Assembly: GCA_023052935.1 (NCBI GenBank)
Contig: CM041297.1
Span: 89,507,521-89,571,520, forward strand
Direction of reading: 5' to 3'
DNA length: 64,000 nt
Source of the DNA: Piezodorus guildinii
Lineage: Eukaryota > Arthropoda > Insecta > Hemiptera > Pentatomidae
In this document: piece after piece, positions 21,206 to 32,261 of the stretch
Layout of the letters: each line of letters starts with the position of its first letter
Position numbering within the stretch: position 1 is the first letter of the stretch
Notes under the pieces: generated by a model
What the model saw: the letters and a program-made list of their open reading frames with translations, nothing else
What the model was told of the DNA's origin: nothing
Databases searched by the model: none
Translations under genes and position numbers: made by a program

Positions 21206-22184
21206 AAAATGAATTATTATATAACCATATTACATAAACTAAAATTGTAATATAATATAATAAAAATAATCAACGGTTGTTATCTATTTTTTAAGATTGA
21301 AAGCAGGGTTAAAATAAAACGTAGCATTCATAAAACAAATAGTAGTAGTAATAGCATTTTTAGGGTTCAAGTTTTTTTTTCCTCTGATGTATGTATGTTA
21401 TGAAATAAAATGTATAGTCATAGATTGATGAAAAATTAATACCTACTATTTTCTACTACCAATGTGAAAATTATTAAGTTTTTTTGTTTTTTTTAACGAG
21501 CTGATCATTAATGGTATAGACACATATTATTTTTTTTTTAAAGTAAAAATGAAACCTACATTAAAATTTTGGCATTTTCTCAATTTCAAACTTTGGAATC
21601 CTCAATCAGCCTTATACGGTTTTGAACACATTTTTTTTTTCTTTTGTGCGGTTTTCTTTTGTCTGTTTAATCATTAATTATTGTTTAAAATATTTTCATA
21701 TTGAAATTTTATATATTCATTTGCTCATACCAGAAGAAATAACTAAATCCTAGATATTTCATATTTAAAACAAAATTAAATTCTGATATAAATTAATAAA
21801 ATCGTATAATCTCATCTTAATAAACTCAATCTAGTCATATTTCAAGTCAATTTGCACTGAAATAGACAAACAATGTGGCATCTTAACGTGTGGGCCGGCA
21901 GCCTCCACGTGGTTTCGCTGGACGTTTGCTCTTCTGTCGGTCATAATTAAGAGTTTCTAAATCGCAAGAAAGGTATTTTCGTAAAGAACTAATTATATGT
22001 TCGATGGAATAGAATAACGGGTGTAATTGATCACTTCATCAAATTAATTAGCTTAGTGTGAGTTTTAGGACAGCCTTTTTACATTTTCGTATATTTTTTA
22101 TAAATTTTTCTAGATGTATGTTCGATGAGGTAGTCAACCATGCATCTGGTCTGGACTATTAGTTATTGCACTTAAACAGATTCG

Positions 22185-22335
22185 GAAGACCTTAAAACGT
22201 GCATTTCAGTAAAAAATTCAGACTTAAAAACGTTTGTGATCGCAATATTTCCCTTATATTTGTTTGTTTGTTTATTTATCTAACGTCACTTTATCCCTTA
22301 TATTTAATTGTTAAAAGGCAAGTGAGAGTAAAAAA
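22185..22335 (+). repeat. Rep-1 3' fragment with a 33-bp insertion
   Basis: GACCTTAAAACGTGCATTT and TGTGATCGCAATATTTCCCT match the Rep-1 3' region at 55828-55845 and 56038-56055. It is split by the tiny SINE tail at 22262-22294. Confidence 0.55.
22262..22294 (-). mobile_element. 33-bp SINE-tail insertion
   Basis: The insert GTTTGTTTGTTTATTTATCT followed by AACGTCACTTTAT equals the extreme 3' end of SINE-A (plus-strand view at 14965-14995). An 11-bp duplication, CCCTTATATTT, flanks it at 22251-22261 and 22295-22305, so it is a severely 5'-truncated retroposition event. Confidence 0.7.
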
Positions 22336-24019
22336 AAATTGTATGTTACGATGAAAATAGTTTTAATGAAATATTGTATCATGAAAAAAATTAAAACTTC
22401 GTACATTGAACTCTAATTTTGAACAACTGTTGGAAATTTGAGTACTCTTGTTGGAGATTTGTTTCAGTCCTTCTCTTTCATTGTTAAGTATTTCAAGTTC
22501 TGCCCTTCAACCATTCAGAGTGACGTTAGCTAATACCTTTATGCCTAAAGGCTGAAATGATGACGAAACATATGAAGCATGGGAATTCGCCTGCCACAGA
22601 CTGAAGTATACTTTTGCTTACATTTATTGAAGTTTACAACACTTGGGTTACAATAGCGAACTTCATGCCATATAATGAAAAAATGAATATTTGAGCTCTT
22701 AAGAATAACATATTCATCTATTTTTTTTTAATTTTTATTTATTGAAGATTAGAAAAAAAAAATGTCATCCGAATTTCGTAACCAACATTATTTAATATCT
22801 TATTTACTAATAGAATTAAAAATTTTCAGCAATATTAGTTCTTGAGAGATGATTAATGTTCAACAAAATTATATTTATCAAACGAGACTGCCGATGGAAA
22901 AAAGATATAGATAAAAATTATACTACTTTTATAAGGTTTCATGTATTATTTTCGATAATACCCTATTGATAAACTTTAACGTTATACTAGAGTACCAAAA
23001 GTCTACAATAAATATTAGATATAATTTAATTTTATTCAGTTTTCTTTTAAATTTATGTTTAAAAAAAATATATATTTTTTTTTGAGAAAAGAGCGGTTTT
23101 GGTAGAAGAGGTTTGAAAGGAACTACAAAGGGAGATAACGAGTCCTTTCCCTTTAGAGCTCTCCGAATCCCACCCCGAAAAAAGGACAGAAAAACACTAG
23201 GGTAGAATTTCATTCTTTATTTCTTATAAAATTTTCATTAGTATGAAAGGAACTTCTTATTTATTCAGAAAAAAAAATTAATGAAAAAATAATATGAAAG
23301 ATAAAACTGCAAAAACGACCCCCTATTTTCTTCATTCTGCAGAGATATCATTTTTTAACCCTGGCATTGTAGAATATTCCATTACCTATTCAATATATAA
23401 TTATCTAAGGTATTATTTATTACTTTTTGGTTGATAAATATTTTGAAAATCTCCCACCAGATTTTTTTCATTTAATACTAAAAAAAGAATAAAATCATTC
23501 TACCTTATATTTTCAGTTGACATATAAAATCCCTAGTGAAATGCCAAAAGCCTTCTATCTGACAGCCTTAAGAATAGTATTTATCTAAATCCCGCAGACA
23601 TCGAACCAACCTTTGCGTTGGGCAATGGACGACGGCAGATAACACAAAAATTTAAGAATAAATGTAATCTGTTATTATTATTATTCTAGAATGTGCTGAA
23701 ACATCTACATCGTAATTTTTATAAATAGAAATAGTTAAATAATAATAATAGATAATAAATAGTTTATTATTATTATGATAATATATAATAAATAGTTCTA
23801 AAAAAAGGAAAATTTGAAAAATACACTAGAATATTGAACTATTATTTTATGCACCCTCTGTGTTCCAAAATTATAGTTTCAAATTCCATAGAAAAATTGC
23901 GGTTTATAGAAATAGTTTTAGCGTAGAAATTGATAAATAGCATGATGACTTCGGCCAAATGGTTCGATGGATGAAAGTAATTTTAAGCTCTTGTTGACTC
24001 CAAAGAAGGCCCTATTGCT
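22336..24019. other. Unassigned interval
   Basis: Mostly AT-rich. Short frames (for example 22929-23213, -) have no motif. No RNA gene is visible. Confidence 0.4.
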
Positions 24020-24303
24020 TTGCAAGGATTACTATATTTATATAAAGATATATTTAACTTTGTACTAATATCCGATTACAAAGCTTTTTACTCACGATGG
24101 ATTTATAATTATAACCCAGAAAAATGTAAATACTTTTTTAAAAAGAGATTTTATAGATTCCGGGAGAAACTGCACGAAGTACGGGAAAAAACATCACCAC
24201 CAGATGTCCCACTTGCGAAGCCCCTGATTCTAATCCAGCCGAACATGATGCCGTGGTATCCGGTAGACAAGAAAGAGAGAGCGGCATTTTGGTATGACTG
24301 ATA
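24020..24303 (+). other. Unidentified open frame, 93 codons
   Basis: The second half of the frame has coding-like composition (FREKLHEVREKTSPPDVPLA and then IQPNMMPWYPVDKKERAAFW). The first half is AT-driven. No domain was recognised. It lies just upstream of a degraded RT fragment and may be part of the same relic. Confidence 0.25.
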
Positions 24304-24439
24304 GAAGAAGGAAACTACCCTTTATTTATTATCTATATCCGAAGCAGGAAAGAGAACTAACACATTTCACTAAGGTACATCCTCGAGGCCGCCAGATGAA
24401 CGGGAAGAGGAGCGAATATTAAATAAATAGACAAAATAA

Positions 24440-24900
24440 AAGCAAGCCTTAAGTGCGCAACAGAAAAGAATAGTCTATATGAATAGATAATTGGCAGCAC
24501 TGGCAGATGCGAACCCATATACCAGAAATGTCTAGGCAGGAGGGAAAAATATTGTTAATGAAACAAAATACGACTGCGTACAAGACCTTAATTCACCCTG
24601 TATTCACATATGGGGCAGAAACGTGGAGCTTCTCCAATATAGATCAAATCAAGCTGCTTAGGACCTAAATGTTTAGATAACGAGTAAAGAAGGCGAAGTA
24701 AAGCAGAACTGGCCGACCAACATAATGATAAGGACGCAGTTCGGTGCACTGGATTACATGATGGACGAGAGTAGTACAATAAGCAAAATTGTGCTTAAAC
24801 GGCTGTAAAGTAAAGGAAGATTCTCAAGGCCAAGATTGCGTTGGGTGCGGATTCTAATAGCAGAGCTTTGTTTGGACTGGATAACTAGAGATAATTGATA
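24440..24900 (+). pseudogene. Degraded non-LTR RT C-terminal fragment
   Basis: A plus-strand frame reads TLIHPVFTYGAETWSFSNID at about 24588-24648, matching the conserved 'tyrosine-gly-ala-glu-thr-trp' block downstream of the RT palm in RTE- and CR1-like elements. Stops interrupt the frame on both sides. A block near 24800-24860 (SRPRLRWVR-like) may be the end of the protein. Confidence 0.55.
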
Positions 24901-25934
24901 ACTAATTGTAGAGACCCGGGACTGAGAGATGAGTTGTAGAAGTCATGAAAAAGAATAAACTAATTGAACTCAAATCGTGGTTAAGAACCTATCTATTGTT
25001 TCAAAACAGGCATTTTTATTTTATGATTATCTTATTCGTTTATTTTTAAATTCAGCTTTCAATGAAAATACGCGTTTTAACAACCTATAAGTCAAAATAT
25101 CAAAGTTTTGCTTATTATCAGCAATTGTGGTATGGTTTCATAAGAATCCGAACTAATCTGAAATTATGATGACCAGTGTAATCGATTTAATTCAAAAGAA
25201 ATTATATCATAAAAACTCCACGTAACACTTCCCAAGGCACGCCTTAGAAAAAAATCATTAGCAATTTATAACGCATTTGTTGTTTTAAAAAAAAATATAG
25301 ATCTCTTCTCTTATCGCCCTTCTTGTTCCTTAAGGGTTAATTAGCTATTCAGGGTAAAGAAAAAGAGATCATTAGAATTACAGACCGACTCGGCTTTTTC
25401 TTGTGAAACTTGGTTAGAAAGTTTTATAAAGGAACGATCTTGAAATAGTTTTTTTGTTCTTTTATGTCAGGTCCTTACCGACTCAAAGCCGTAAGGAGGG
25501 GAATTTCAACAGGTTGTCAAAATATTTTACTTGGAGTAGGAAAAAGATTCTTTCCGTGGGTGCGCCATTTTAAACCACCAAGACTGGAATGGAATTGGTG
25601 CCGAATGACCCGACACGCTTAAATGACGCCTTATTAACCAAGATTTATTAAAGTAAAAATATTTGGTATTTAATGTGAGTAGTAGTATTTTCAATTCCTT
25701 TAATTTTATTTTCTGGGTGAATATTTGGGGTAGGGGGAAGGGGATTGCCTTTTTCCCCTTCCCCAATAAATGAAATGTTTACCATTGTTTTCTTGCTTAG
25801 AGGAAATTATTCCAGAAAATTGTCAGTTTCAAGGTTTGTTTTGAAGAGCAAAATATTTCAGAATGCAACGTAGTGCTGAGGGATACGACCGATAATTGGG
25901 TAATCAGCAGCACATGTTAGGTTTAAAAAAGCAG
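24901..25934. other. Unassigned interval
   Basis: No gene supported. A GC-richer block at about 25460-25770 contains a 79-codon minus-strand frame without known motif. Confidence 0.4.
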
Positions 25935-26065
25935 GGTTTTTTTTATTTTTATTTATTCGAATTTACAACTGTATAATGGAATACAACAAGTAAATTGGAA
26001 TGAAATATAAAAAGGCATGAAACACAAGTAGAGAAGCTTCCCAATGGAAGCACTTAGGGGTTTAA
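25935..26065 (-). mobile_element. LINE 3'-end scrap (Jockey-like family)
   Basis: The plus strand shows a T-run, ATTTACAACTGTATAATGG, AACAAGTAAATTGG and GAAGCACTTAGG. This corresponds to the 3' end of the Jockey-like copy at 56860-57535 (ATATTTACAACTGTACACAG, AACAAGTAAATGAG, GTAGCACTTCAG). Confidence 0.55.
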
Positions 26066-26812
26066 AAATCAAATATGCACAAGTCATGTATTAGAAAATA
26101 ATAATCTAACATTTAAATGTAAGAAACTGACACATATTCTATGTGCTTTGGTAAAATAGATTTCCTCAAATTATCTTGAAGCCGAATAAGCCAAGTGAAT
26201 CAAGGCTGTACGAATACGTCAGGAATTCATGAAGCTTGAAGTTTTAGAATCTCAAGAGTCTCTTAATTTAAGAAGCGTGACAAGTGACTTAATGTCGCTT
26301 AGGGATTTCTTGATAACTGAGCTCAGCTGTTTATTAATTATTAAGTCAGCGCATAGCTAACTTCCGATCTTGATAGAATAATTAAAAAGGAAAACTGCCA
26401 GAGGGAATAAATAAAATGGCGTCTACAAAATGACTTCCGCAATCATTCTCAAAATCATTATTTAATGTTTTAACTTTTCCATAAATTAAAGTTGAAATAA
26501 CTTTCTTATTTCATTTAATGTCAATTAATATAATTTCAAGTTAGAAGGTAAGAAATTAAAATCATTCAGAGTGAATCTAAAAAGGTAATTGGTAAAAAAG
26601 AACTAAAAATATAAAAATCAGAAAAAGTGAAAAATTATAATTAAGACGAGAAAAAACATAGATAACTATTAAGAACAAAAATTACATTTAAACAAACATA
26701 ATGATACCTCTTTTAAAGATGCGTTAATATGATCCAAACACTGTGTAAATATATGTTTTGTATTTAATATGGAATTATTATATTTAATTCGAACATATTC
26801 TTAAAAATGATT
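26066..26812. other. Unassigned interval
   Basis: AT-rich and non-coding; nothing recognised. Confidence 0.4.
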
Positions 26813-26825
26813 ATTAAAATTTTAT

Positions 26826-27095
26826 TGGAAGGAATTAGTCCGGGTGGCGGTCATTAAATGAAACAACTAAATAGTTTCAACTATTTATTGTTTGCCAACG
26901 TTTCGACCCCCTTTGTGGGTCATCATCAGGGCTAAAAAGATACAAAAAAATACAATTTCAATGACATTACATACAATATTATATAACCTATTGAGCTAGA
27001 GAACGTCAGTATTAAAATATAACAGAAAAACTATATATGTAAAAAAAACTTAATTAAAATACAATGACCATAGTACAATAATGAAAGTGTTATAC
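26826..27095 (-). repeat. PLE left terminal segment, subfamily B
   Basis: This starts TGGAAGGAATTAGTCCGGG. It holds the hammerhead-like core and then runs through CTCAATAGG-complement sequence to a TCATTATTG/TATAC block, all mirrored at 36595-36845. It lies 3' of the RT in the sense direction. Confidence 0.8.
26900..26929 (-). ncRNA. Hammerhead-like core, PLE left end
   Basis: Minus strand: CTGATGA, T, GACCC-loop-GGGTC, GAAAC. Relative to the subfamily A cores the stem sequence changes on both sides with pairing kept. It is in the same sense as the RT. Confidence 0.55.
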
Positions 27096-27261
27096 AAAAA
27101 ATTTTTTAACTAAACAAAATTTACACAGGTATCAATAATTTACATGAAATATGACACATAAAAATATGAAGTAGTGTGGAGATACGTACCGCATGGTGGG
27201 AGAATGGAAACTAGGTACTGTTTGGTAGATGGGGGGTAGGTAGGATGGAAAATACGTAGGG

Positions 27262-27298
<37 letters not shown>

Positions 27299-27659
27299 AC
27301 AGATTCATGGACAGGGTCTGACAACAATGACTACAATTCTTAATACTACCATACAAAGAATCAATGGAATTTAACTTATGATTATAATAATGATACAGGA
27401 TAAAAAAATTCTAATTCAATTCTTGAAATATCACCTATATAATAGTAAGAAAAGTGATGGAAGATGTATATGGAATTTTAAATACATAAACAAAACAAAA
27501 TAAATACATACATAGAATTATATGGATACCTAAAATAGATTTAAAAAAAAAAAATAAAAAAATAATAAAAATTAAATAAAAACAAAACAACAAGCAATAA
27601 TAATGAAAAACAAAACAATATATATAGTGGGATAGACAGAGAAAATATGCTACTTAATA
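27096..27659 (-). mobile_element. PLE 3' untranslated region
   Basis: Non-coding, A-rich sequence between the left PLE terminal segment and the CR1/L2-type insertion. The block GCATGGTGGGAGAATGGAAA near 27191-27210 recurs in the palindrome at 16870 and 16930. A 34- to 35-base A-run lies at about 27262-27295. Confidence 0.55.
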
Positions 27660-27938
27660 GAGTTTAATAGAAATAGAAAAAAAACTTTATTCTGGGACAA
27701 GGTCCCTTGAGAATAACAATTATGAACAAAATAATAAATTATAACTGGCCAAAAACAATGTACAACTACAATTAAATAATACAATAATGAAAAAATGAAA
27801 AAAGGGTCAGAGTACCATCTCTATTTACAGTTTAAAGAAATAAATAAATAAGAATAAACATAAAATGTAACTTTTACATCTCATTAAAGTAAGTGCATTA
27901 AAATCAAATTTACCTTACATAAGTTGGCATAAAAAAAA

Positions 27939-29996
27939 TTAGCTAACATCTGTCTGAAGAGAAAGGAAGTATTGAAAGAGGAGGGATTTAAAAGATGATA
28001 GGGAAGGAGCATGACGGATGTTTGAAGGGAGAGTATTCCATAAGGCAGTGGAACGGGCTAAAAATGAGCAGTCATATTTTTTGGTTCTATGGAAAGGAGT
28101 GTGGAGGTCAGACAGACGGGATCTTGTTTCCTGGTGATGGGTTGAGGATTTAAATACCAGAAGGCTGCAGACATAAAATGGATGGTGGGAGTTTATGATT
28201 TGATAAAGGAATGATCCAAGGAAATATTGTCTTCGAAAGGTTGGGGTTAACCACTTTAACTCGTTGTAGAGGTGGGATACATGGGACCGTCTCGAGGTAC
28301 CGAACACAAATCTTAAGAAGCAATTCATAATCCTTCTCAATCTGCCCTCGAGCACCTTCGAGAGGCCGCCACATGCCACACAACCATAGTCAAAGTGGGG
28401 AAAAATGAGTGATGAAACTAGGAGTTTACGGGTAGATTGTGGTAGGAGATGTCGGGATCGGTGGAATAATTTCAAGGTACTAATTGATCGACGGAAAATT
28501 TGGGCAATTTGGGGTTTCCAGGATAGGTTTTGGTCGATGATGATGCCAAGGTTTTTAACAGAGGAACTAAAAACAATAGGATGATCATTAAGCAAAAGCG
28601 GAGGAAGGGTGGTGATAGATCGGAGGAGGGATTTGGAACCAATAAGGATGGCCTGAGTTTTTGTAGGATTAAGCCTCAAGTTATTCAGGTTTGCCCAGGC
28701 ACTGATTCCATCTAGGTCCTCCTGAATACTGGCAAATGCTACAGATAACTCGGAGGGTGGGAAGGATAAATAGATTTGGAGGTCGTCAGCATATAGGTGG
28801 TAGGAACAGCGGTGGATTGAATTGGGAAGGTCATTGATGTAAGTATTGAACAGAAGGGGTGAAATACTCGAGCCTTGGGCAACGCCTGAGGTTAGGTCAA
28901 GGGAATCAGATAGGGGTTGATTAGGAATGACAACCGCTTGAGTGCGGTTGGAAAGAAAGGATTGAAACCATCGAACTGAACTGTTGGAAAAGGATAATGA
29001 TTTTAATTTAGAGAAAAGGATCGAATGGTTGAGGGAATCAAAGGCTTTGGTAAAATCTAAAAGTATAAGGACAGTTAATCTTTTTTCATCTATAGCGGTA
29101 TAAATATCGTTTGTGATTTTGGTCAGAGCGGATTGCGTGGAGTAGCCAGGTCGGAAGCCGGATTGGTAAGGATTAAGTTTGTTGGTTTTTTCAAGAAAAC
29201 TGGATACCTGGGATTGTACAATCCGTTCAAGAGGTTTAGAAAGGTTCGATAGGATGGATATAGGTCGGTAGTCTTTAGGGGAAGATGGGTTAGGGATTTT
29301 GTTTATAGGATGGACCAAAGCTTGTTTCCAGGAAGCAGGGAAAACTGAATTTTGGAGGGAAAAATTGTAGATGAAAAGAAGGACTGGCAGGATTTCTGGA
29401 AGGCATAATTTTAGCAATTTTACCGGAATTCCATCGAAACCTAAGGAATTAGCACGGGATTTCATTATGGAGGATATGAGGTCTGTTGGTGAAATGTAGG
29501 AGAAATAAAAGTTATCGGAATTGAATGATGATGAAAGGGATAAGTTAGGAGAGAAGGCTGGTGAAATGTTGGAGGAGCCGGGTAAGAAGTATGAATTTAG
29601 TTCATGGGGTGATACCGGGAAGACTGAACAGGTAAAGGATTTACAGAGAGAGAGTTTACGAAGAAGTTGCCATCTGGATTTAGGATCAGGAGCGGAGGAC
29701 AGGGCTTCTTGAAAATAGTTGGGCTTCGCTCGCCTTACTGTTGTTTGTGTCAAGTTTCGGAGGGCCTTGAACGCTTCATAGTCCTCTGCTTGCCTTGTAC
29801 GTCTGAAGCGCCTACGGGCAGCCTCACGTTTTCTTTGTAGTTCTCTTATTTCTTGACACATCCATGGAACAGGTCTGCGTCGGAAGGTACGGGTTTTTAG
29901 GGGAGCATGTTTGTCAAGGAGGGTGGTCAGGTTGAAAGTGAGGATGTCGACCATGGCGTCAATGGAGGAACATGAATATATATCGTCCCATTTCAT
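27939..29996 (-). CDS. CR1/L2-group ORF2, part 2: reverse transcriptase
   Basis: An open frame of 685 codons. It starts with the linker (PWMCQEIRELQRKREAARRR) that follows the endonuclease. RT motifs in order: YRPISILSNLSKPLERIV (~residue 243), YQSGFRPGYSTQSAL (~278), motif A LLDFTKAFDSLNH (~315), motif B SGVAQGSSISPLLFNTYIND (~370), and motif C HLYADDLQIYL (~402) with both catalytic aspartates. The thumb has KNLGIIID near 490, and the C-terminus ends with a SFKSLLFQYFLSL-type tail as in CR1/L2 elements. The true ORF2 start is in the upstream endonuclease frame; a single-base change near 30118 separates the two. No RNase H is present, as usual for this group. Confidence 0.85.
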   Translation of the reverse strand: MKWDDIYSCSSIDAMVDILTFNLTTLLDKHAPLKTRTFRRRPVPWMCQEIRELQRKREAARRRFRRTRQAEDYEAFKALRNLTQTTVRRAKPNYFQEALSSAPDPKSRWQLLRKLSLCKSFTCSVFPVSPHELNSYFLPGSSNISPAFSPNLSLSSSFNSDNFYFSYISPTDLISSIMKSRANSLGFDGIPVKLLKLCLPEILPVLLFIYNFSLQNSVFPASWKQALVHPINKIPNPSSPKDYRPISILSNLSKPLERIVQSQVSSFLEKTNKLNPYQSGFRPGYSTQSALTKITNDIYTAIDEKRLTVLILLDFTKAFDSLNHSILFSKLKSLSFSNSSVRWFQSFLSNRTQAVVIPNQPLSDSLDLTSGVAQGSSISPLLFNTYINDLPNSIHRCSYHLYADDLQIYLSFPPSELSVAFASIQEDLDGISAWANLNNLRLNPTKTQAILIGSKSLLRSITTLPPLLLNDHPIVFSSSVKNLGIIIDQNLSWKPQIAQIFRRSISTLKLFHRSRHLLPQSTRKLLVSSLIFPHFDYGCVACGGLSKVLEGRLRRIMNCFLRFVFGTSRRSHVSHLYNELKWLTPTFRRQYFLGSFLYQIINSHHPFYVCSLLVFKSSTHHQETRSRLSDLHTPFHRTKKYDCSFLARSTALWNTLPSNIRHAPSLSSFKSLLFQYFLSLQTDVS

Positions 29997-30103
29997 GCTT
30001 TCAAGGTCGGGTAGGATGTCTTCACGAGTGAGGGAATTTATGTTACGGAAAGTTATGATTTTTGGAAGGATTTCTGGTGTAGGTATATTATATGATATCT
30101 GGA

Positions 30104-30736
30104 TTAAGTCATGGGAGGATAGAAATGGGATTGAGATTGGGAGAGAAGGTTCTGCGCAGAATCAATAATATGAACATCTAACCAAGTGTCAGAATATCGT
30201 GTATGATGTGTCGGGGAAAAAGGAACAAGATAAAGGTTAAGAGAAAAGAGAAGATTTTCTAGGTACTGTTTGTCATTGGAATCGGAAAGGATATTGGTAT
30301 TAAGGTCGCCGGAAATTATGATATTATTGTAGAGAGGATTATAATTGTAGAGGGTTGTTTCGAATGGAGCGTCAAAAGGAACGAGAGGAGGGCGGTACAC
30401 AACTGCGATTAGGATAGGATGGGTGTTGCATGTAATTTCCAAAAAAAGGAATTCAATATGTGGTTGGTCGGATGGGGTTGAGACTTCTAATATGCGAGAT
30501 TTTAGGCTATTATGGATGTAAAGACCGACGCCTCCGCCTGTACGGCCTATTCGGTCATGACGTATAAAGGAATATTCAGGTAGAGAGACAGCGGTGGAGG
30601 GGATATAGGGTTTCAACCAGGTTTCGGAGACTGCGATGATATGATAAAAATTGCGGGTAAAATAATGGAGGAATTCGTCATAATGAGCCGGCAAGGATTG
30701 GGAATTCACATGACAGACGTTTAGGATACTAGACAT
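30104..30736 (-). pseudogene. CR1/L2-group ORF2, part 1: endonuclease
   Basis: The frame starts MSSILNVCHVNSQSLPAHYD. It shows the endonuclease motifs VNSQSL, AVSETWLKP (~residue 36), GGGVGLYI (~66), VVYRPP (~112) and ISGDLNTNIL (~140). It ends in a stop just after the place where the SHDL motif should be. Sequence 30117-29997 in the next frame reads HDLIQISYN and on to the RT frame, so one base has been lost or gained near 30118. Apart from this slip, ORF2 would be continuous. Confidence 0.8.
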
Positions 30737-30835
30737 AGGGGTGGAGGGAGAAAGAATACAGACAATAGGAAAACGATGTAGCTAAGATAATGAATGATGA
30801 TATTGATGAACAATAATGAATTTAAAAATATCTGA

Positions 30836-30930
30836 AAGATAAATGCCAACGAAACTATATATACATACATACACACATAAATATACACATACACATATAC
30901 TCGTACACATACACCTAAATAATAGTATTT
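30836..30930. repeat. (CA/TA)-rich simple sequence
   Basis: Alternating CATACA, ATACAC and related units, just upstream of the endonuclease in the sense direction. Confidence 0.7.
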
Positions 30931-30949
30931 AAATAAAATATAGTGAACC

Positions 30950-31575
30950 TGACATATACAATGTAAATTTCCAAAAAGAATACAAATATATATAATAAAA
31001 ATGAAGATAACTATAATAAAAATTGTATAAGAAACAATGTTCATAAGAATGAAAATAACTTTGATGACATTATAAATATCTGTGATAACAAAAGAATAAA
31101 CTTTGATAAAAATAATATTATTTTTTATGGAAATGAAATAAACTTTGATATAAATAAAACAAAATAGTTTTTGATAAAAGTAAAAATGAAATATGACAAA
31201 ATATACAAACATCTTATACAAAAATAACATTAAGTTTTGTAAGAATAGAATGAGAAAAACTTTGATAAAAAATATAGTAGCTGAATAACTATCTGTGATA
31301 AAAATAAGATAAGTTTTGATAAATGTAAAATAGACTTTGAAAGAGAAAACAAAACAAAGAATCTTTGATGAAAATAAAATAGCCTTTGATAGAAATAAAA
31401 TATACTTTGACAAAAAATAAAGCACCTTAAATAGAAATAAAAATAACTTTAGTACTAATAGAATAAAAATAACTTTGATGAAAACGGAAATAACTTCGTT
31501 AAAATTAAAAATAACTTTGATAAAATCATAAATATCCTTAATAAAAATTAAATAAACTTTTGACTTTGTGATCAA
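30950..31575. repeat. Degenerate 21-bp tandem repeat between ORF1 and ORF2
   Basis: Variants of ATAACTTTGATAAAAATAAAA recur many times. Read on the minus strand they give a seven-residue theme FIKVIFI, and a 284-codon frame (30721-31575) stays open. The repeat lies in the ORF1-ORF2 gap of the CR1/L2-group element. Confidence 0.7.
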
Positions 31576-31683
31576 AATGAAAATTAAGAAATAATAAGAT
31601 AATGATATCGCGATAAAACATTGAAGAGAAGAATCATAGGCAAAATTAGGAATGGAGCTAGTCAGTAGACGAGAGCACAGGTG

Positions 31684-32215
31684 TCAGCCAAAAACATCGA
31701 GGTCTTGAGAATGGTCAATATAGATGTCAGGTTGGCCATCGCCCTTACGGCAGCGCACCCTACCGCCCGCGAACCACACATACTTCAGCTTACCAGCTGA
31801 CTTCTTCTGACGAGCGAGCCAATAGAGGTGCCTGTTGGTAGGGGTCATCTCCTCGCTGAGGTATATCCGGTGGCAGTCATTCTCCTGCCAACCTATATCT
31901 CTCGTAGAGAAGTCTCTCTTCATCTTCCTACTGTTAATCAGCTCATCCCTCATGGTCTGTCTGACGAACCGAGCGATGACGGGAGGCGGTCGCGGGTCAT
32001 CCTTTCTCTGCCTTCGTCGTTCAATCGTGTCCAGGTCTTCCATTTTAATTTTAATTCCGAGGGCCGCCGCTACATTGGTTACCAGAGCCGCAGGGGTTTC
32101 GCCCGCACGGACCGGCACGCCTCTGATTTCCAGTGACCTGCACAGTAGGCCCTGTTCAGCCTTATTTAAGCGAACCTCTAATTCGCCTACTTTCGATTTT
32201 AATATGTGGCTATAT
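31684..32215 (-). pseudogene. CR1/L2-group ORF1, 3' part, FP25-like domain
   Basis: The minus-strand frame, open from about 32215, begins in a coiled-coil-like stretch (KVGELEVRLNKAEQGLLCRS) followed by LEIRGVPV. It then enters a domain resembling the insect ORF1 'baculovirus FP protein-like' region: IKMEDLDTIERRRQRKDD, RPPPVIARFVRQTMRDELI and IYLSEEMTPTNRHLYWLARQ. It ends KYVWFAGGRVRCRKGDG and DIYIDHSQDL near the stop at 31684. Such ORF1 proteins are thought to bind nucleic acid as coiled-coil multimers; this is family knowledge. The N-terminal part of the coiled coil is lost at the insertion border, so the protein is incomplete. Confidence 0.75.
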
Positions 32216-32261
32216 GTGGAGGAAATGCATTGTTTATAGGTTTTGTGGTTAACAGGATTGG

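Larger units (their letters stand above)
27660..32215 (-). mobile_element. CR1/L2-group non-LTR retrotransposon (Kiri/L2-like), nearly intact
   Basis: Minus-strand order: 3' part of ORF1 (32215-31684), a degenerate 21-bp repeat region (31575-30950), endonuclease (30736-30104), RT (29996-27939), then a 3' UTR ending in AATAG-type units with the segment CAAGGTCCCTTGAG at 27700-27713. A related 3' end lies at 46550-46650, where the tail is (TTCTA)n on the plus strand. The element is 5'-truncated in ORF1, because only the end of the coiled-coil segment is left next to the PLE sequence. Target duplications could not be fixed; the 5' border is uncertain by some tens of bases. Confidence 0.75.

Noticed and set aside
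22555..22580. Another hammerhead core (CTGAAATGATGACGAAAC)
   Set aside because: The boxes are not in the right order or spacing and there is no stem.
30721..31575. 284-codon hydrophobic frame as a membrane protein gene
   Set aside because: It lies on a degenerate 21-bp repeat inside a LINE. The period is divisible by three and the sequence is T-rich on that strand, which explains both length and hydrophobicity.
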